From Methylohalobius sp964654415 (GTDB lineage: Bacteria > Pseudomonadota > Gammaproteobacteria > Methylococcales > Methylothermaceae), in contig CAZZIP010000005.1 in the NCBI GenBank assembly GCA_964654415.1, positions 62,001 through 126,000 on the forward strand: a stretch of 64,000 nucleotides of DNA. The letters are read 5' to 3'. Within the stretch, counting starts at the first letter, position 1; every line of letters begins with the position of its first letter. Positions 15,533 to 23,752 of this stretch are shown piece by piece. A program made the position numbers and the translations under genes. The notes below the pieces were generated by a model that was not told where the DNA came from, made no database searches, and saw only the letters and a program-made list of their open reading frames with translations.

Positions 15533-16093
15533 GGTTTCTTCGGCGAAGAGAGCATACCTGAAAATTCAGTTTAACCTGGCTGGAGGCCGTGCTCTAGTTC
15601 TGTTGGTCCTAGAAAGCGTAGTAATCGCATTGTCTGCTGACCTATGTGCACAGGCAACAAAAGCGGCGATCGGTGCCCGGCAGTTGCTTTAAATCAGCCC
15701 GAGCTGCCGTTTTTCTGCTAGGTTTGAAATCGCGATCGAGGAAGGGGACAACGGCCTATATTCAGCGCAGCGAGAAGGATTTTAACCTCATCCGCCCATT
15801 AAACGGGGCCGGTTCGCGTAAGGACGTTTTCGGCAGCGGGTGGTCGCACGCTGGACGATGCGAGTGAGGGTGGGCGGAAGGCGTCTATCCCGAGGTAGTG
15901 GAAGTCGAGTTCTGGGGGTGGCGGCGGGGAGGGCTTACGAGGGTAAAAAGGCTGGGGTCTCGGCTGACGACCGATAGGGGTCGGCCCCTTGCGGGGCTCC
16001 ATCTCCCCCTTTAACACAGCTGGATGCTTTCGGCCTTTCCGACCGCTTGGGGAAGGCGGTCTGCGGTCCAAGGATTGGGCAGATAGGCAGCAG
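15533..16093. other. non-coding stretch with no recognisable gene
   Basis: About 560 bases between the TIGR04073 gene and the rRNA-like remnant. Open frames are short, lack ribosome-binding sites and have no recognisable motifs. It contains a hairpin (GAGCCCC/GGGGCC type, near 15983-16000) and GC-rich runs near 15910-15935. On the minus strand, GCCGAAAGCATCCAGC near 16020-16036 is weakly reminiscent of a 23S rRNA helix. I see nothing else I can support. Confidence 0.5.
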
Positions 16094-16121
16094 GTAGGGG
16101 CAGGCCCGTGTGCCTGCCTTC
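16094..16121. repeat. degenerate copy of the 28-bp GTAGGGGCA palindrome
   Basis: GTAGGGGCAGGC, a 6-base loop and GCCTGCC. The left arm matches the palindromic repeats at 21981 and 39319, but the right arm has lost the CCCTAC end. It lies in decayed DNA. Confidence 0.5.
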
Positions 16122-16158
16122 AAGCAGATGGGCAGGTAGGGAGATGGGGGATAGGGAA

Positions 16159-16262
16159 AATTAGTACTGGTCCGCTTCACCCCTTACGTGGCATCCCCAC
16201 CTGGCCTATCGACCCGGTCATCTCCCGGGGCCTTACCCCGTTCCGATCCTCTGGTACTAACA
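16159..16262 (-). pseudogene. 23S rRNA-like 3'-end fragment with internal deletion
   Basis: Minus-strand reading gives landmarks of the last part of bacterial 23S rRNA in the right order: AGTACCAGAGGATCGG (compare AGTACGAGAGGACCGG), then GGGTCGATAGGCCAGGTG (compare GTTGATAGGCCGGGTG), then GCGGACCAGTACTAAT (compare AGCTAACCGGTACTAAT). Between the first and second landmark about 150 nucleotides of a normal 23S gene are absent. No complete rRNA gene or 5S gene follows. I read this as a rearranged fragment joined to the redoxin gene on its left-hand (5') side, not a functional gene. Confidence 0.5.
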
Positions 16263-16437
16263 AGCCCTGTTTGGCATAACGGCGCTGATCGCGCAGCTTG
16301 TGAAGCTGACCGTTGAGGTCGGGTAGCACCCAGGAAGGCGAAGTCCAGATATTGTCCTTAGGGGCTGCTCCCGCTCTTGGGGACAGAAAGGTCGTGATTG
16401 CGGCGATTATCAGGAAATCACGGGCGCAGCGTAGCAT
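16263..16437 (-). pseudogene. truncated redoxin/TlpA-like gene
   Basis: The minus-strand frame starting at 16437 encodes a signal-like segment and then WVLPDLNGQLHKLRDQR, the typical opening of a TlpA/redoxin domain. After about residue 58 the sequence turns into the 23S-like fragment, and the catalytic CxxC region is absent. The open frame continues to 16177 by chance. The start overlaps the end of the diheme cytochrome gene by about 20 bp, so this was the last gene of the oxidase operon before it was broken. Redoxin identity rests on about 20 residues. Confidence 0.55.
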
Positions 16438-17065
16438 AATAGTTAGCCAGGCGGGTGATTTCCTCCTCGCTCAGTTGCCCGGCGATCTCGCGCATCCGTC
16501 CATAGATATCGTTGTGACGGCTGCCGTCGCGATAAGCCTTAAGCGTCTGCTCCAAGTAGGCTTGCGACTGGCCAGCTAAGCGCGGAGTGTCTATTTTTTC
16601 CCCTTGACCTTGCTCGCCGTGGCAGACCTGGCAGGGTGGAAGGATGCGCTTGCTGTCGCCGCGGCTGACCAATTCCAAAATCGGACCCTGATTTGCTGCG
16701 GCGGGTTGCGGCTCAGGCGGGCGCTGGCGGCTGTACCAAGCGGCTAGATCGGCCATGTCCTGATCGCTTAAAGTTGCAGCAAACCCTTGCATCAGTGGAT
16801 TTTGGCGGCTGCCGTCTTTGTAATCGCGCAGTTGGCGGTAAAGATAAGTGGCAAGTTGTCCAGCAAGATGCGGAAAAGCAGGGCTGGTGCTTATTCCTTC
16901 GCCGCCGTGGCAGGCAGCACACGCCGAGGCTAACTCTTGGCCACGCTTGGGATCGCCGCGCTCGATCCGGCTCAAAGTGTGAGCGTCCCAAGCGACCTGG
17001 GTGGCAGGGGCGGCTCCTACTTCGACGCCGAGGAACCATAAAGCGATGGCGAGTGCTTTGCGCAT
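16418..17065 (-). CDS. diheme cytochrome c (c4 type)
   Basis: A 215-residue periplasmic protein with two class I haem domains. Motifs are CAACH in the first half and CQVCH in the second. Each is followed by a LAGQ...YLYRQLRDYKDGSR-like helix typical of cytochrome c4, and the axial Met residues are probably in NPLMQGF and IYGRMREI. The start at 17065 lies one base after the oxidase subunit I stop codon, with a GGGGG run 7 bases upstream; an earlier in-frame ATG (17131) would put the signal peptide inside the protein. As the gene after oxidase subunits IIa, II and I, its product is the probable electron donor to that ba3-type oxidase. Confidence 0.92.
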   Translation of the reverse strand: MRKALAIALWFLGVEVGAAPATQVAWDAHTLSRIERGDPKRGQELASACAACHGGEGISTSPAFPHLAGQLATYLYRQLRDYKDGSRQNPLMQGFAATLSDQDMADLAAWYSRQRPPEPQPAAANQGPILELVSRGDSKRILPPCQVCHGEQGQGEKIDTPRLAGQSQAYLEQTLKAYRDGSRHNDIYGRMREIAGQLSEEEITRLANYYATLRP

Positions 17066-17066
17066 C

Positions 17067-18689
17067 TTAGTACCCCCAAGGAGCAGAACCGTAGGTTTTG
17101 AGGAAAAAGAACTGGGCGATTGGAACTCCAAAGCTCAAAAGCATCAGCCCGCCGATGACCAGGTTCCAGAGCTTGAAGTTTTCCAGCCACACCGGAAGGT
17201 TTTGGGGCAGATGGAGCGGCTCGGAGTAGGCAGGATCAAGATCGTGTTGAACGGCTGGATGCTTGAGCGTCTTAACCAATAAATAACCGAATAGGATGGC
17301 TGAAGCCAAAAGCAGCGCCCCGCCCATGATCATGAACAGCTCGTACGGCTGCCAGCTCAAAGTCAATAGGCTGTGATAAGTGACGCTAGAGATGCGTCGC
17401 GGCTGGCCTAATAGGCCCAGAACGTGCCAAGGAGTGCTCAACAGTACCATGCCGATGAACCAGGTCCACAGCTGGACCAGAGCGAGGTGGTTGGAGTAAA
17501 GCGCCCTGCCGGTTAGCCTAGGCCACAGGTGATAGGCAACGGCGAAATACACGATCACGGTAGTGCCGGCAAAGATCAGATGAAAATGACCCGGCACCCA
17601 AGCGGTGTTGTGGACCATGGTGTTGAGAGCATAACTGGCGTTGATAAGGCCGCCAAAGCCGCCCAAGATCAGCATGAGCAACGCCAAAATCGCCGAGAGC
17701 ACCATAGGATTCCCCCAAGGCAGGGCACCGATCCAACCAAACAGGCCCTGGCCACCGTTGAGCCGCCCAGCGATCTCGAGCGAGGCCAGCACGGTAAAGC
17801 CGGTAACCAGGGTAGGGACGGCGACCAAGAAAGTGCCGACCCCATGCAGCAGCTTCCAACCGGCAGCCTGCTCCGGGTCGACGTACAAATGGTGGAAGCC
17901 GATGGGCAGGCTGAAAAGCACAAGCCCAAGAAAAGCAAATCTTGCTGCCTCATCGCTAAACAAAAATCCTCCGGCTGCCTTAGGCGTAAAACAATATAAG
18001 GCGATGTAAGCGGGAATCAGCCAGAAATAGACGATAGGGTGTAAAGTCCAAGCGAACAAGGTGCGCGCCAACCCAGGATCGACGGTGCCAGTCCAGCCTA
18101 AAGACCAAGGAATAAGCTGGAACACCACCTCCAGCGCCACCCCGGCGCTGGTCCACAGCCACAACAAGGCATTGAGAGCGGTGGCATACATCGCCAAAGG
18201 CAAAGGCTTGTCTGAGTTTTCCCGTTTCCACTTGGTGGCCATCACCAGCATCACCGCGCACCAGGCCCAGGAGCCGATTACCAATAGCGCTGCGCCGATG
18301 TAGAAGCAAGGGTGAGCTTGGATCGGAGGATAAAAAGTGTAAAGTACCGAAGCTTTTCCGGTGAGCAACGGAATGGCCGCCAGCACCGTGCCGAACAGAC
18401 TCAGACCGAATCCAGTCCAGGCCAGGGGCGGCTTCCAGATCGGCCGTTTGAGGCTAGTGGCAGCCGTGTAATAACCAAACCCCATGATAAATAAGATGGT
18501 CAGCACGTAAGCCATCAGTACCCCATGAGTGCTGACCGAGGCAAAATACACTCTGGCCGATTGCAGGATAGGGAAAATCCCGCTGCGCTCTACGACCTGG
18601 TAAAACCCCAAAACGCAAGCGATCAGGAAGGCACTAAACGCTACGCTTAAGTGCCACAAGGTCAGACGGCGGGTGTGAAGGTCGATCAT
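17067..18689 (-). CDS. ba3-type (B-family) cytochrome c oxidase subunit I
   Basis: A 540-residue haem-copper oxidase catalytic subunit with about 13 membrane helices. Haem and CuB ligands are visible: STHGVLMA (low-spin haem His), LHPIVYFWLIPAY (CuB His and the cross-linked Tyr), GFHHLYVDP (CuB His pair) and HNTAWVPGHFHLIF (haem ligands). The helix with HPxVY and the short N-terminus are those of B-family (ba3) enzymes, which have high oxygen affinity and lower pumping stoichiometry. The ATG at 18689 overlaps the subunit II stop (ATGA) with GGAG 7 bases before; an in-frame ATG at 18716 is less likely. Confidence 0.93.
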   Translation of the reverse strand: MIDLHTRRLTLWHLSVAFSAFLIACVLGFYQVVERSGIFPILQSARVYFASVSTHGVLMAYVLTILFIMGFGYYTAATSLKRPIWKPPLAWTGFGLSLFGTVLAAIPLLTGKASVLYTFYPPIQAHPCFYIGAALLVIGSWAWCAVMLVMATKWKRENSDKPLPLAMYATALNALLWLWTSAGVALEVVFQLIPWSLGWTGTVDPGLARTLFAWTLHPIVYFWLIPAYIALYCFTPKAAGGFLFSDEAARFAFLGLVLFSLPIGFHHLYVDPEQAAGWKLLHGVGTFLVAVPTLVTGFTVLASLEIAGRLNGGQGLFGWIGALPWGNPMVLSAILALLMLILGGFGGLINASYALNTMVHNTAWVPGHFHLIFAGTTVIVYFAVAYHLWPRLTGRALYSNHLALVQLWTWFIGMVLLSTPWHVLGLLGQPRRISSVTYHSLLTLSWQPYELFMIMGGALLLASAILFGYLLVKTLKHPAVQHDLDPAYSEPLHLPQNLPVWLENFKLWNLVIGGLMLLSFGVPIAQFFFLKTYGSAPWGY

Positions 18690-19198
18690 GGTCTGACTCC
18701 GAGGTTGCGCTCCCAAGTTTGTTTATCTACCACGGTGACTCTACTCCACATGAAATCGTGGCCCAAGCCGCAGTACTCGTTGCACAGCATGGGGTAATCG
18801 CCGGGGATGGGGAATTTGGTCGTCACTTCTGACACGTACCCTGGAACGATCATGGTGCTCATATTGGTCATAGGCAGATGCACGCCGTGGAGCACATCCA
18901 AGCTGGCAAAGCGGAAAGTAATTGGAGTGTTGGCGGGAACCGTGATGCGGCGTGGATAAAACCCATAGCGGCCGGCTACCATCACAACCTTAAGGCTGCC
19001 GTCGGGCTGGAGTTTGACCCCCAATTGGTCTTCGGCGAACTCCTCGCTCAAATGCAGACGCGCCGGATCGATAGTCTCCACGTTGCTCGGGGGGTAGACG
19101 CCTCCAATCCAAGCAGTCAAAACGATCGCTCCCAGAAACAGCGCGATCATCCCCAACGCCACATAAAGCCATTTTTTCTCCAATGGATCGATATCCAT
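18686..19198 (-). CDS. cytochrome c oxidase subunit II (CuA), ba3 type
   Basis: A 170-residue subunit with one N-terminal membrane helix (about 12-34) and a periplasmic cupredoxin domain. The binuclear CuA site is complete: His in LHGVHLP and CNEYCGLGHDFM at the C-terminal end. The single helix and short length match ba3-type subunit II. I chose ATG at 19198, two bases after the stop of the small IIa gene, over an upstream in-frame start (19294) that would read through that gene. The ribosome-binding site is poor, suggesting translational coupling to the IIa gene. Confidence 0.92.
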   Translation of the reverse strand: MDIDPLEKKWLYVALGMIALFLGAIVLTAWIGGVYPPSNVETIDPARLHLSEEFAEDQLGVKLQPDGSLKVVMVAGRYGFYPRRITVPANTPITFRFASLDVLHGVHLPMTNMSTMIVPGYVSEVTTKFPIPGDYPMLCNEYCGLGHDFMWSRVTVVDKQTWERNLGVRP

Positions 19199-19200
19199 GG

Positions 19201-19350
19201 TCAGTGCACCGCGCCTCGAGGTAGAAAGACTCCAAAGTACAAAAACAGCCAAGCAGCCGCCATACCGGCGGCGACGATGACCATCAAGGTCCAAGTGCCT
19301 TTGGGGGAGGAGTTCAGGATTTGTCGCCTTTCCTCTTCAGACGGTGGCAT
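19201..19350 (-). CDS. ba3-type oxidase subunit IIa
   Basis: A 49-residue single-helix protein, too short for most automated calling. After a charged N-terminus it has the pattern PKGTW, a membrane helix of about 22 residues, then LPRGAVH. Subunit IIa of Thermus ba3 oxidase has the same layout (KPKGAL, helix, FARG). GGGGA is 6 bases before the ATG at 19350. It lies immediately upstream of subunit II with a 2-base gap, so the operon order is IIa, II, I, cytochrome c4, broken redoxin. Confidence 0.8.
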   Translation of the reverse strand: MPPSEEERRQILNSSPKGTWTLMVIVAAGMAAAWLFLYFGVFLPRGAVH

Positions 19351-19473
19351 AGAAGTTCCCCTTCGTAGATGGATTGAGGATCAGAATTTGCCTAGAAAAG
19401 CTCCAATAGGCAAGCCGATTCTTGGAAAAATGCTATTACTATAAATAGACAATGCTAAAAAAGGAGAAAACTC

Positions 19474-20445
19474 GTGGCGCGCGAACTTGAAACCCTAGCT
19501 TCGGACTGGTTCTCTGGCACCCGCCTGCCTAAGGGGTGGTTGGTCGGTGCGGTCTTGGTGCTCATCTTTCTCTTTTCGGCCATTTACACCTTAGAAAGCG
19601 GGACTGTTGGGGTTTTGAGTACCTTTGGCCGCTATGACCCGGTGGAAAAACAACCGGGGCTGCATCTTAAGCTGCCTTTCATCCAAAGCGTGCACGTCTT
19701 CGACGTGCGTATGCATACGGTCAACTACAAGAGCAAAGAGGATGAAGCCGATCAAAGCGGAGTAGTCAACAAGCCCGCGATCGAAGTGCTTGACAATAAG
19801 AACCTGCCCATCGGCGTGGAGCTGACGGTCCAGTACACGCCGAATCAGGATCAAGCCGCCGAGATCCTGACGCGCTATGGCGCTAACTACTTCGAAAAGC
19901 TCATCAATCCGATCGTGCGCGATGTGGTGCGCGACGTGATCGGCAAATACCAGGCCGAGAAGATCGCCGCCGACCGCACCGCCATCGCCAACGAGATCCG
20001 CGCCGCCTTGGGGGACAAGTTCGGAGAGCTGCCGTTTCAGTTCCACGATGTGGCCATGCGCAATATTATCTTGCCGCCCATCGTGCTCAAAAAGATCGAG
20101 GAGGTACAGCTTGCCAAGCAGGAGGAGCAGCGCCTGGAGATGGTGGAAAAACAGGCCGAGAAAAATCAGAAAATTAAGACCATAGAAGCCAACACCCGGC
20201 TGATCGAAGTGACCACCCAGGCTAAAGCCGAAGCCGAACAGCAAAGGATCGAGGCCGATGCCAAAGCCTATCGGATCATGAAGGAGGCCGAAGCGATTGC
20301 GAGCGCCAACCAGCTGATCGCCGATTCCCTGACCGACAAGCTGATTCAGTACAAATCCATAGAAAAATGGAACGGAACCTATCCGGCTACGCTGATGCAG
20401 GGAGAAGGCAAGGGACTTTTGGTGCAGTTGCCCCAAGTGCGCTGA
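19474..20445 (+). CDS. SPFH/prohibitin-family membrane protein (HflC-like)
   Basis: A 323-residue protein with an N-terminal membrane helix (about 22-42), an SPFH domain (about 45-215) and a long coiled coil rich in Glu/Lys/Ala (about 205-285). Motifs such as VLSTFGRYDPVEKQPGLHLKLP and QAEKIAADRTAIANEI are typical of prohibitins. Relatives form large membrane rings that organise FtsH-like proteases or membrane domains. Start is GTG with AAAGGAG upstream. It is divergent from the oxidase operon, and is followed by a small membrane protein gene. Which SPFH subtype it is cannot be fixed from sequence alone. Confidence 0.88.
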   Translation: MARELETLASDWFSGTRLPKGWLVGAVLVLIFLFSAIYTLESGTVGVLSTFGRYDPVEKQPGLHLKLPFIQSVHVFDVRMHTVNYKSKEDEADQSGVVNKPAIEVLDNKNLPIGVELTVQYTPNQDQAAEILTRYGANYFEKLINPIVRDVVRDVIGKYQAEKIAADRTAIANEIRAALGDKFGELPFQFHDVAMRNIILPPIVLKKIEEVQLAKQEEQRLEMVEKQAEKNQKIKTIEANTRLIEVTTQAKAEAEQQRIEADAKAYRIMKEAEAIASANQLIADSLTDKLIQYKSIEKWNGTYPATLMQGEGKGLLVQLPQVR

Positions 20446-20486
20446 GCATGCCAGAATTTGAAACCTGAGAATGCAGTGGAAAAAGC

Positions 20487-20762
20487 GTGGTCGAGGGGAT
20501 TTTGGCGATTTTGGTCGCGGTTTGGTTTTATCGCACGGCAACCTCTCGGGGGCAGGACCCTTTTTTGTGGGCGGCCGTCGGGGTTGGGGTGTATTATCTG
20601 GCGGTGTTCTTGTGGGTCTGGTTCAACAAGACCTCCTTTATGGAGGGAGTCCACCACCAAAGCGTGGCGGTCGGGGTGTTCATCCATTACCTAGGCAGCG
20701 TTTTGGGATTGGTGGCCGCCTGGTTGGTGCGCCGGTATGGGTTGATCAAGCGGGTACCGTGA
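20487..20762 (+). CDS. small hydrophobic membrane protein, unknown function
   Basis: A 91-residue protein from a GTG start with two or three likely membrane helices (about 3-20, 26-45, 60-82) and a basic C-terminus (RRYGLIKRVP). I do not recognise the family. The ribosome-binding site is weak (GGAA 9 bases upstream). It lies 41 bp after the prohibitin-like gene and 3 bp before the adenosyltransferase gene, which supports it being real. Confidence 0.55.
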   Translation: MVEGILAILVAVWFYRTATSRGQDPFLWAAVGVGVYYLAVFLWVWFNKTSFMEGVHHQSVAVGVFIHYLGSVLGLVAAWLVRRYGLIKRVP

Positions 20763-20765
20763 GCT

Positions 20766-21302
20766 ATGAGGATTTACACGCGCACCGGTGACCGGGGTGA
20801 GACCGGCCTCATCGGCGGCCTGAGGGTGAGCAAGGCTTCGCTGCGCATCAGAGCCTATGGCAGCGTAGACGAACTTAACTGCGCCTTGGGGATAACGATC
20901 AGCCAGTTGCAAGAAGGCGAGGTCAAGGCTTGGCTTTTGACGATCCAAAACGAGCTCCACATCGTTTGCGCCGATTTGGCCAATCCAGACCTAGCCCGGG
21001 CCGGACCTAGAATTACCGCCTCGCACGTCGAGGGGCTTGAGCGGTTGTGCGATCGGATCGACGCTGAGCTTCCCAAGCTCAAGCAATTCATCCTCCCGGG
21101 AGGGGCGTTTGCCGCAGCACTTTTGCATTTTGCTCGTGCGGTGGCGCGCCGAGCTGAGCGCGAAGTAGTAGCGCTGGCCGCTGAGGAGCCGATTAATACC
21201 GAAGTCATCCGCTATCTGAATCGGCTATCTGATCTGCTTTTTCTTTTAGCGCGCCTGATCAACCACCGGGCAGGGATAGTCGAGAGGCATCCGTCCTACT
21301 GA
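20766..21302 (+). CDS. pduO: cob(I)alamin adenosyltransferase (PduO type)
   Basis: A 178-residue ATP:cob(I)alamin adenosyltransferase, which transfers adenosine from ATP to reduced cobalamin to make coenzyme B12. The N-terminal ATP-binding motif TRTGDRGETGLIGG and the segment RIRAYGSVDELNCALG are diagnostic of the PduO/MMAB family, as are RAVARRAERE and YLNRLSDLLFLLARLIN near the end. Length is normal. The gene closely follows the small membrane protein gene. Confidence 0.93.
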   Translation: MRIYTRTGDRGETGLIGGLRVSKASLRIRAYGSVDELNCALGITISQLQEGEVKAWLLTIQNELHIVCADLANPDLARAGPRITASHVEGLERLCDRIDAELPKLKQFILPGGAFAAALLHFARAVARRAEREVVALAAEEPINTEVIRYLNRLSDLLFLLARLINHRAGIVERHPSY

Positions 21303-21374
21303 AGGGTTTGCCCTGGCGGTAAGATTCAAGTAAGCTTTACCTACTTAAACACTGGGAAAAAAGGAGTCAGACGT

Positions 21375-21953
21375 ATGAAACACGAACTTCCCCCTTTGCC
21401 CTACCCGATGGATGCTTTAGAACCCTATATTTCCAAAGAAACCCTGGAATACCACTACGGCAAGCACCACAAGGCGTATGTGGACAACCTCAACAACCTG
21501 ATTCCGGGGACAGAATTTGAGAACCTGAGCTTGGAGGAAATCGTCCTGAAAGCTTCAGGTCCGATCTTCAACAACGCTGCCCAGGTTTGGAATCATACCT
21601 TCTATTGGAACTGCATGGCGCCAAACGGCGGCGGGGAACCTGAAGGCAAGCTCGCTGACGCGATCCGGCGCGATTTTGGCTCGTTTGAAGCTTTCAAGGA
21701 GGCTTTCTCCAAGGCAGCGGTAACTCTATTTGGCTCCGGCTGGGCCTGGCTGGTAAAAAGCGGCGACAAGCTCGAAATCGTCCAGACTGGAAATGCTGGA
21801 AATCCTATGACTTCGGGGAAAAAGCCGCTTTTGACTTGCGACGTATGGGAGCACGCCTATTACATCGATTATCGTAACGCCCGCGCCAAATACGTGGAGA
21901 ATTTCTGGAATCTAGTCAACTGGGACTTTGTCGAGCAGAATCTAGCCGGCTGA
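21375..21953 (+). CDS. sodB: iron superoxide dismutase
   Basis: A 192-residue Fe/Mn superoxide dismutase. Metal ligands lie in HYGKHHKAYVDNLN, WNHTFYW and DVWEHAYYIDY. Glutamine in NAAQVWNHTFYWNCM marks the iron type. There is no signal peptide, so it acts in the cytoplasm against superoxide. A good ribosome-binding site (AAAAAGGAG) precedes the ATG and a palindromic terminator follows. Confidence 0.95.
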   Translation: MKHELPPLPYPMDALEPYISKETLEYHYGKHHKAYVDNLNNLIPGTEFENLSLEEIVLKASGPIFNNAAQVWNHTFYWNCMAPNGGGEPEGKLADAIRRDFGSFEAFKEAFSKAAVTLFGSGWAWLVKSGDKLEIVQTGNAGNPMTSGKKPLLTCDVWEHAYYIDYRNARAKYVENFWNLVNWDFVEQNLAG

Positions 21954-21980
21954 TCGTTATTTGCCAGTGGCAGCTTCTGG

Positions 21981-22014
21981 GTAGGGGCACGGCATACCGT
22001 GCCCCTACTTTTTT
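21981..22014 (+). terminator. 28-bp GTAGGGGCA palindrome acting as terminator
   Basis: GTAGGGGCACGG, loop CATA, CCGTGCCCCTAC (21981-22008), followed by six T. The 12-bp perfect stem plus the T run make a convincing rho-independent terminator for sodB. The same palindrome, with a slightly different centre, occurs at 39319-39346 and a decayed one at 16094, so it is a dispersed repeat that has been put to use here. Confidence 0.85.
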
Positions 22015-22082
22015 GGTTGCAATCTGAGCGAAGTTTTCTATGGTTAATAAAAGACGGCAACCAGAAAGTGAGCGGGGGAAAG

Positions 22083-22463
22083 ATGAGAAGTTGGCTTAAG
22101 ATGGCTTTTTTGGTCGGGGTATTGGGTGCGATGATGGGGACTGCAGTCAGCGGGGAAAGCTACGACATCAAGATCCGGCGGAAACTGGGGATTGGGTTTG
22201 GCAACGTGGTGAGCAGTTGGCTTGAAATCCCCAAAACCATGATCAACACCTACAACCAGAGCAATTTCTGGTTCGGCATCAGCGGCGGACTCATCAAAGG
22301 GCTGGTGAACACCGGCGGGCGCGTGCTCACCGGGACCTTGGACGTATTGACGTTCTATATCCCCACTCAACCGGTGCCGCAACCTAAGCTGGTGTGGGAA
22401 GATTTCGACGCCGACACCCGTTACGGCGAGGCCTTCCGGCTCGATACCAACGGCAAAGAATAA
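22083..22463 (+). CDS. TIGR04073-family exported protein
   Basis: A 126-residue exported protein with a signal peptide (to about residue 23) and the family signatures KLGIGFGNVVSSWLEIPKTMINTY and RVLTGTLDVLTFYIPT. TIGR04073 proteins occur with exosortase systems; the role is unknown. I chose the ATG at 22083 because GGGGGAAAG precedes it and the residues after it form a signal peptide. Its 3' end overlaps the convergent L,D-transpeptidase gene by 43 bp. It looks intact, in contrast to the copy at 15095. Confidence 0.8.
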   Translation: MRSWLKMAFLVGVLGAMMGTAVSGESYDIKIRRKLGIGFGNVVSSWLEIPKTMINTYNQSNFWFGISGGLIKGLVNTGGRVLTGTLDVLTFYIPTQPVPQPKLVWEDFDADTRYGEAFRLDTNGKE

Positions 22464-23752
22464 GACTTTGCGCTTAGCAGGGCTTCGCTCTGGGACGGAG
22501 GCAGGAGCCGAATGGGTAGCCTGAGGTCAGGGTTTAAGCTCTGCTTTATCGCCGCAGCTTCGGTTTTCCCTGGAAAAGGACCGATCACCACCTGTTCCCC
22601 CCGCTCGGATAGGATCAGACGGGCGGGAAGCGGGGGGGCTTGATGTCTTAAGATCGCCACCAAGCGGCGCGCGGCCCGCGATGAGAGGGTATAGTCGACC
22701 AGCAAATACCAACCTGGGGTTGCAGCGGGTGGTTGGTATTGATGCTGCCAGGACGGGGGGCGATCGAGCACAGGCGCTTGCTCCAAATAGACTTGCCAGG
22801 GCATCGAGTCTTTGGTGATGGGCAAAGGGATGCCGCGGGCTTCGGCGAGGGCTTGATCCACTCGCTGCCAATCTACCGCCACTTTGAAGTCCCGCTCGAT
22901 TCGACGCAGGCGCTGCATCAGCCTCTGGCGGAGGGTATGTAGAGTTTTTACATCCTGGCGCAACGGCGCGTGCGCCTGTAAATAAAGCTCACCCTGGCGC
23001 CAGCCGACCAAGTAAGGCTGGTCCACAATAGTTACCTCGGTGCCGACCGGGACGTGAGGGAACAGAGCGGCGATATCTTCGGGGTAGAGCTGGATACAGC
23101 CGTGGCTGACCCGCAATCCTATGCCGTAGGGCTTGTTGGTGCCGTGAATCAAATACCCCGGGAACGAAAGGCGCAGGGCATAGGCGCCCAAAGGGTTGTC
23201 TGGTCCCGGCGGGACTATGCTGGGTAACCGCTCGCCGCGCTGTGCATGTTCCTGGCGGATCGAAGGCGGCACTATCCAATTCGGATTGGCCTCTTTGCGT
23301 ACTATTTTAGCTACGCCGCGCGGGGTTTCCCAGCCTTCGCGGCCGATTCCGACCGGGTAGGACCAGACCTCGTCGGGACGATCCGGCGGAAAATAAAACA
23401 GCCGCATCGCCGCCAGATTCAGGACGATTCCAGTACGGGGCACCTCGGGCAAGACGAATGCCAACGGCAGCAGCACGTCCCGATCCACAGGCGGCAGCCA
23501 GGGATCGATGTCCGGGTTGGCGTCGCGAAGGGCTTGAAAGCCGAGGCTGAAGTGGCGGGCGATATCTGCCAGCGTATCCCCTTCCTCGATGGGGATGCGA
23601 GCCAATCGGCCGATGACAAGATCGCTTGCCGAAATCCGGAAACGCTCGGTTTCAACCGTAGTGGGTGGAATTTCTTCCGGTTTGGGAGGCATGGATCGAC
23701 AGCCGCCCAGGGCAAGCAACAATATGAACCACCAAATTACAAGTCGTTTCAT
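22421..23752 (-). CDS. lipoprotein L,D-transpeptidase with LysM domain
   Basis: A 443-residue lipoprotein (lipobox LGGC near residue 17) that probably forms 3-3 crosslinks in peptidoglycan or attaches proteins to it. A LysM domain (about 50-85) is followed by the YkuD catalytic domain (about 105-240) with HGTNKPYGIG and SHGCIQLY holding the catalytic His and Cys. The last 80 residues resemble a SPOR-like repeat (WYLLVDYTLSSRAARRLV, VVIGPFPGKTEAAAIKQSL), which would bind denuded glycan. The ATG at 23752 overlaps the stop of the SH3 gene (TGATG). Confidence 0.9.
   Translation of the reverse strand: MKRLVIWWFILLLALGGCRSMPPKPEEIPPTTVETERFRISASDLVIGRLARIPIEEGDTLADIARHFSLGFQALRDANPDIDPWLPPVDRDVLLPLAFVLPEVPRTGIVLNLAAMRLFYFPPDRPDEVWSYPVGIGREGWETPRGVAKIVRKEANPNWIVPPSIRQEHAQRGERLPSIVPPGPDNPLGAYALRLSFPGYLIHGTNKPYGIGLRVSHGCIQLYPEDIAALFPHVPVGTEVTIVDQPYLVGWRQGELYLQAHAPLRQDVKTLHTLRQRLMQRLRRIERDFKVAVDWQRVDQALAEARGIPLPITKDSMPWQVYLEQAPVLDRPPSWQHQYQPPAATPGWYLLVDYTLSSRAARRLVAILRHQAPPLPARLILSERGEQVVIGPFPGKTEAAAIKQSLNPDLRLPIRLLPPSQSEALLSAKSYSLPLVSSRKASP

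Noticed and set aside
19591..20541. A 316-residue open frame antisense to the prohibitin-like gene
   Set aside because: It is a mirror of the real gene's codon bias (low-complexity L/G/H), with no ribosome-binding site or family match.
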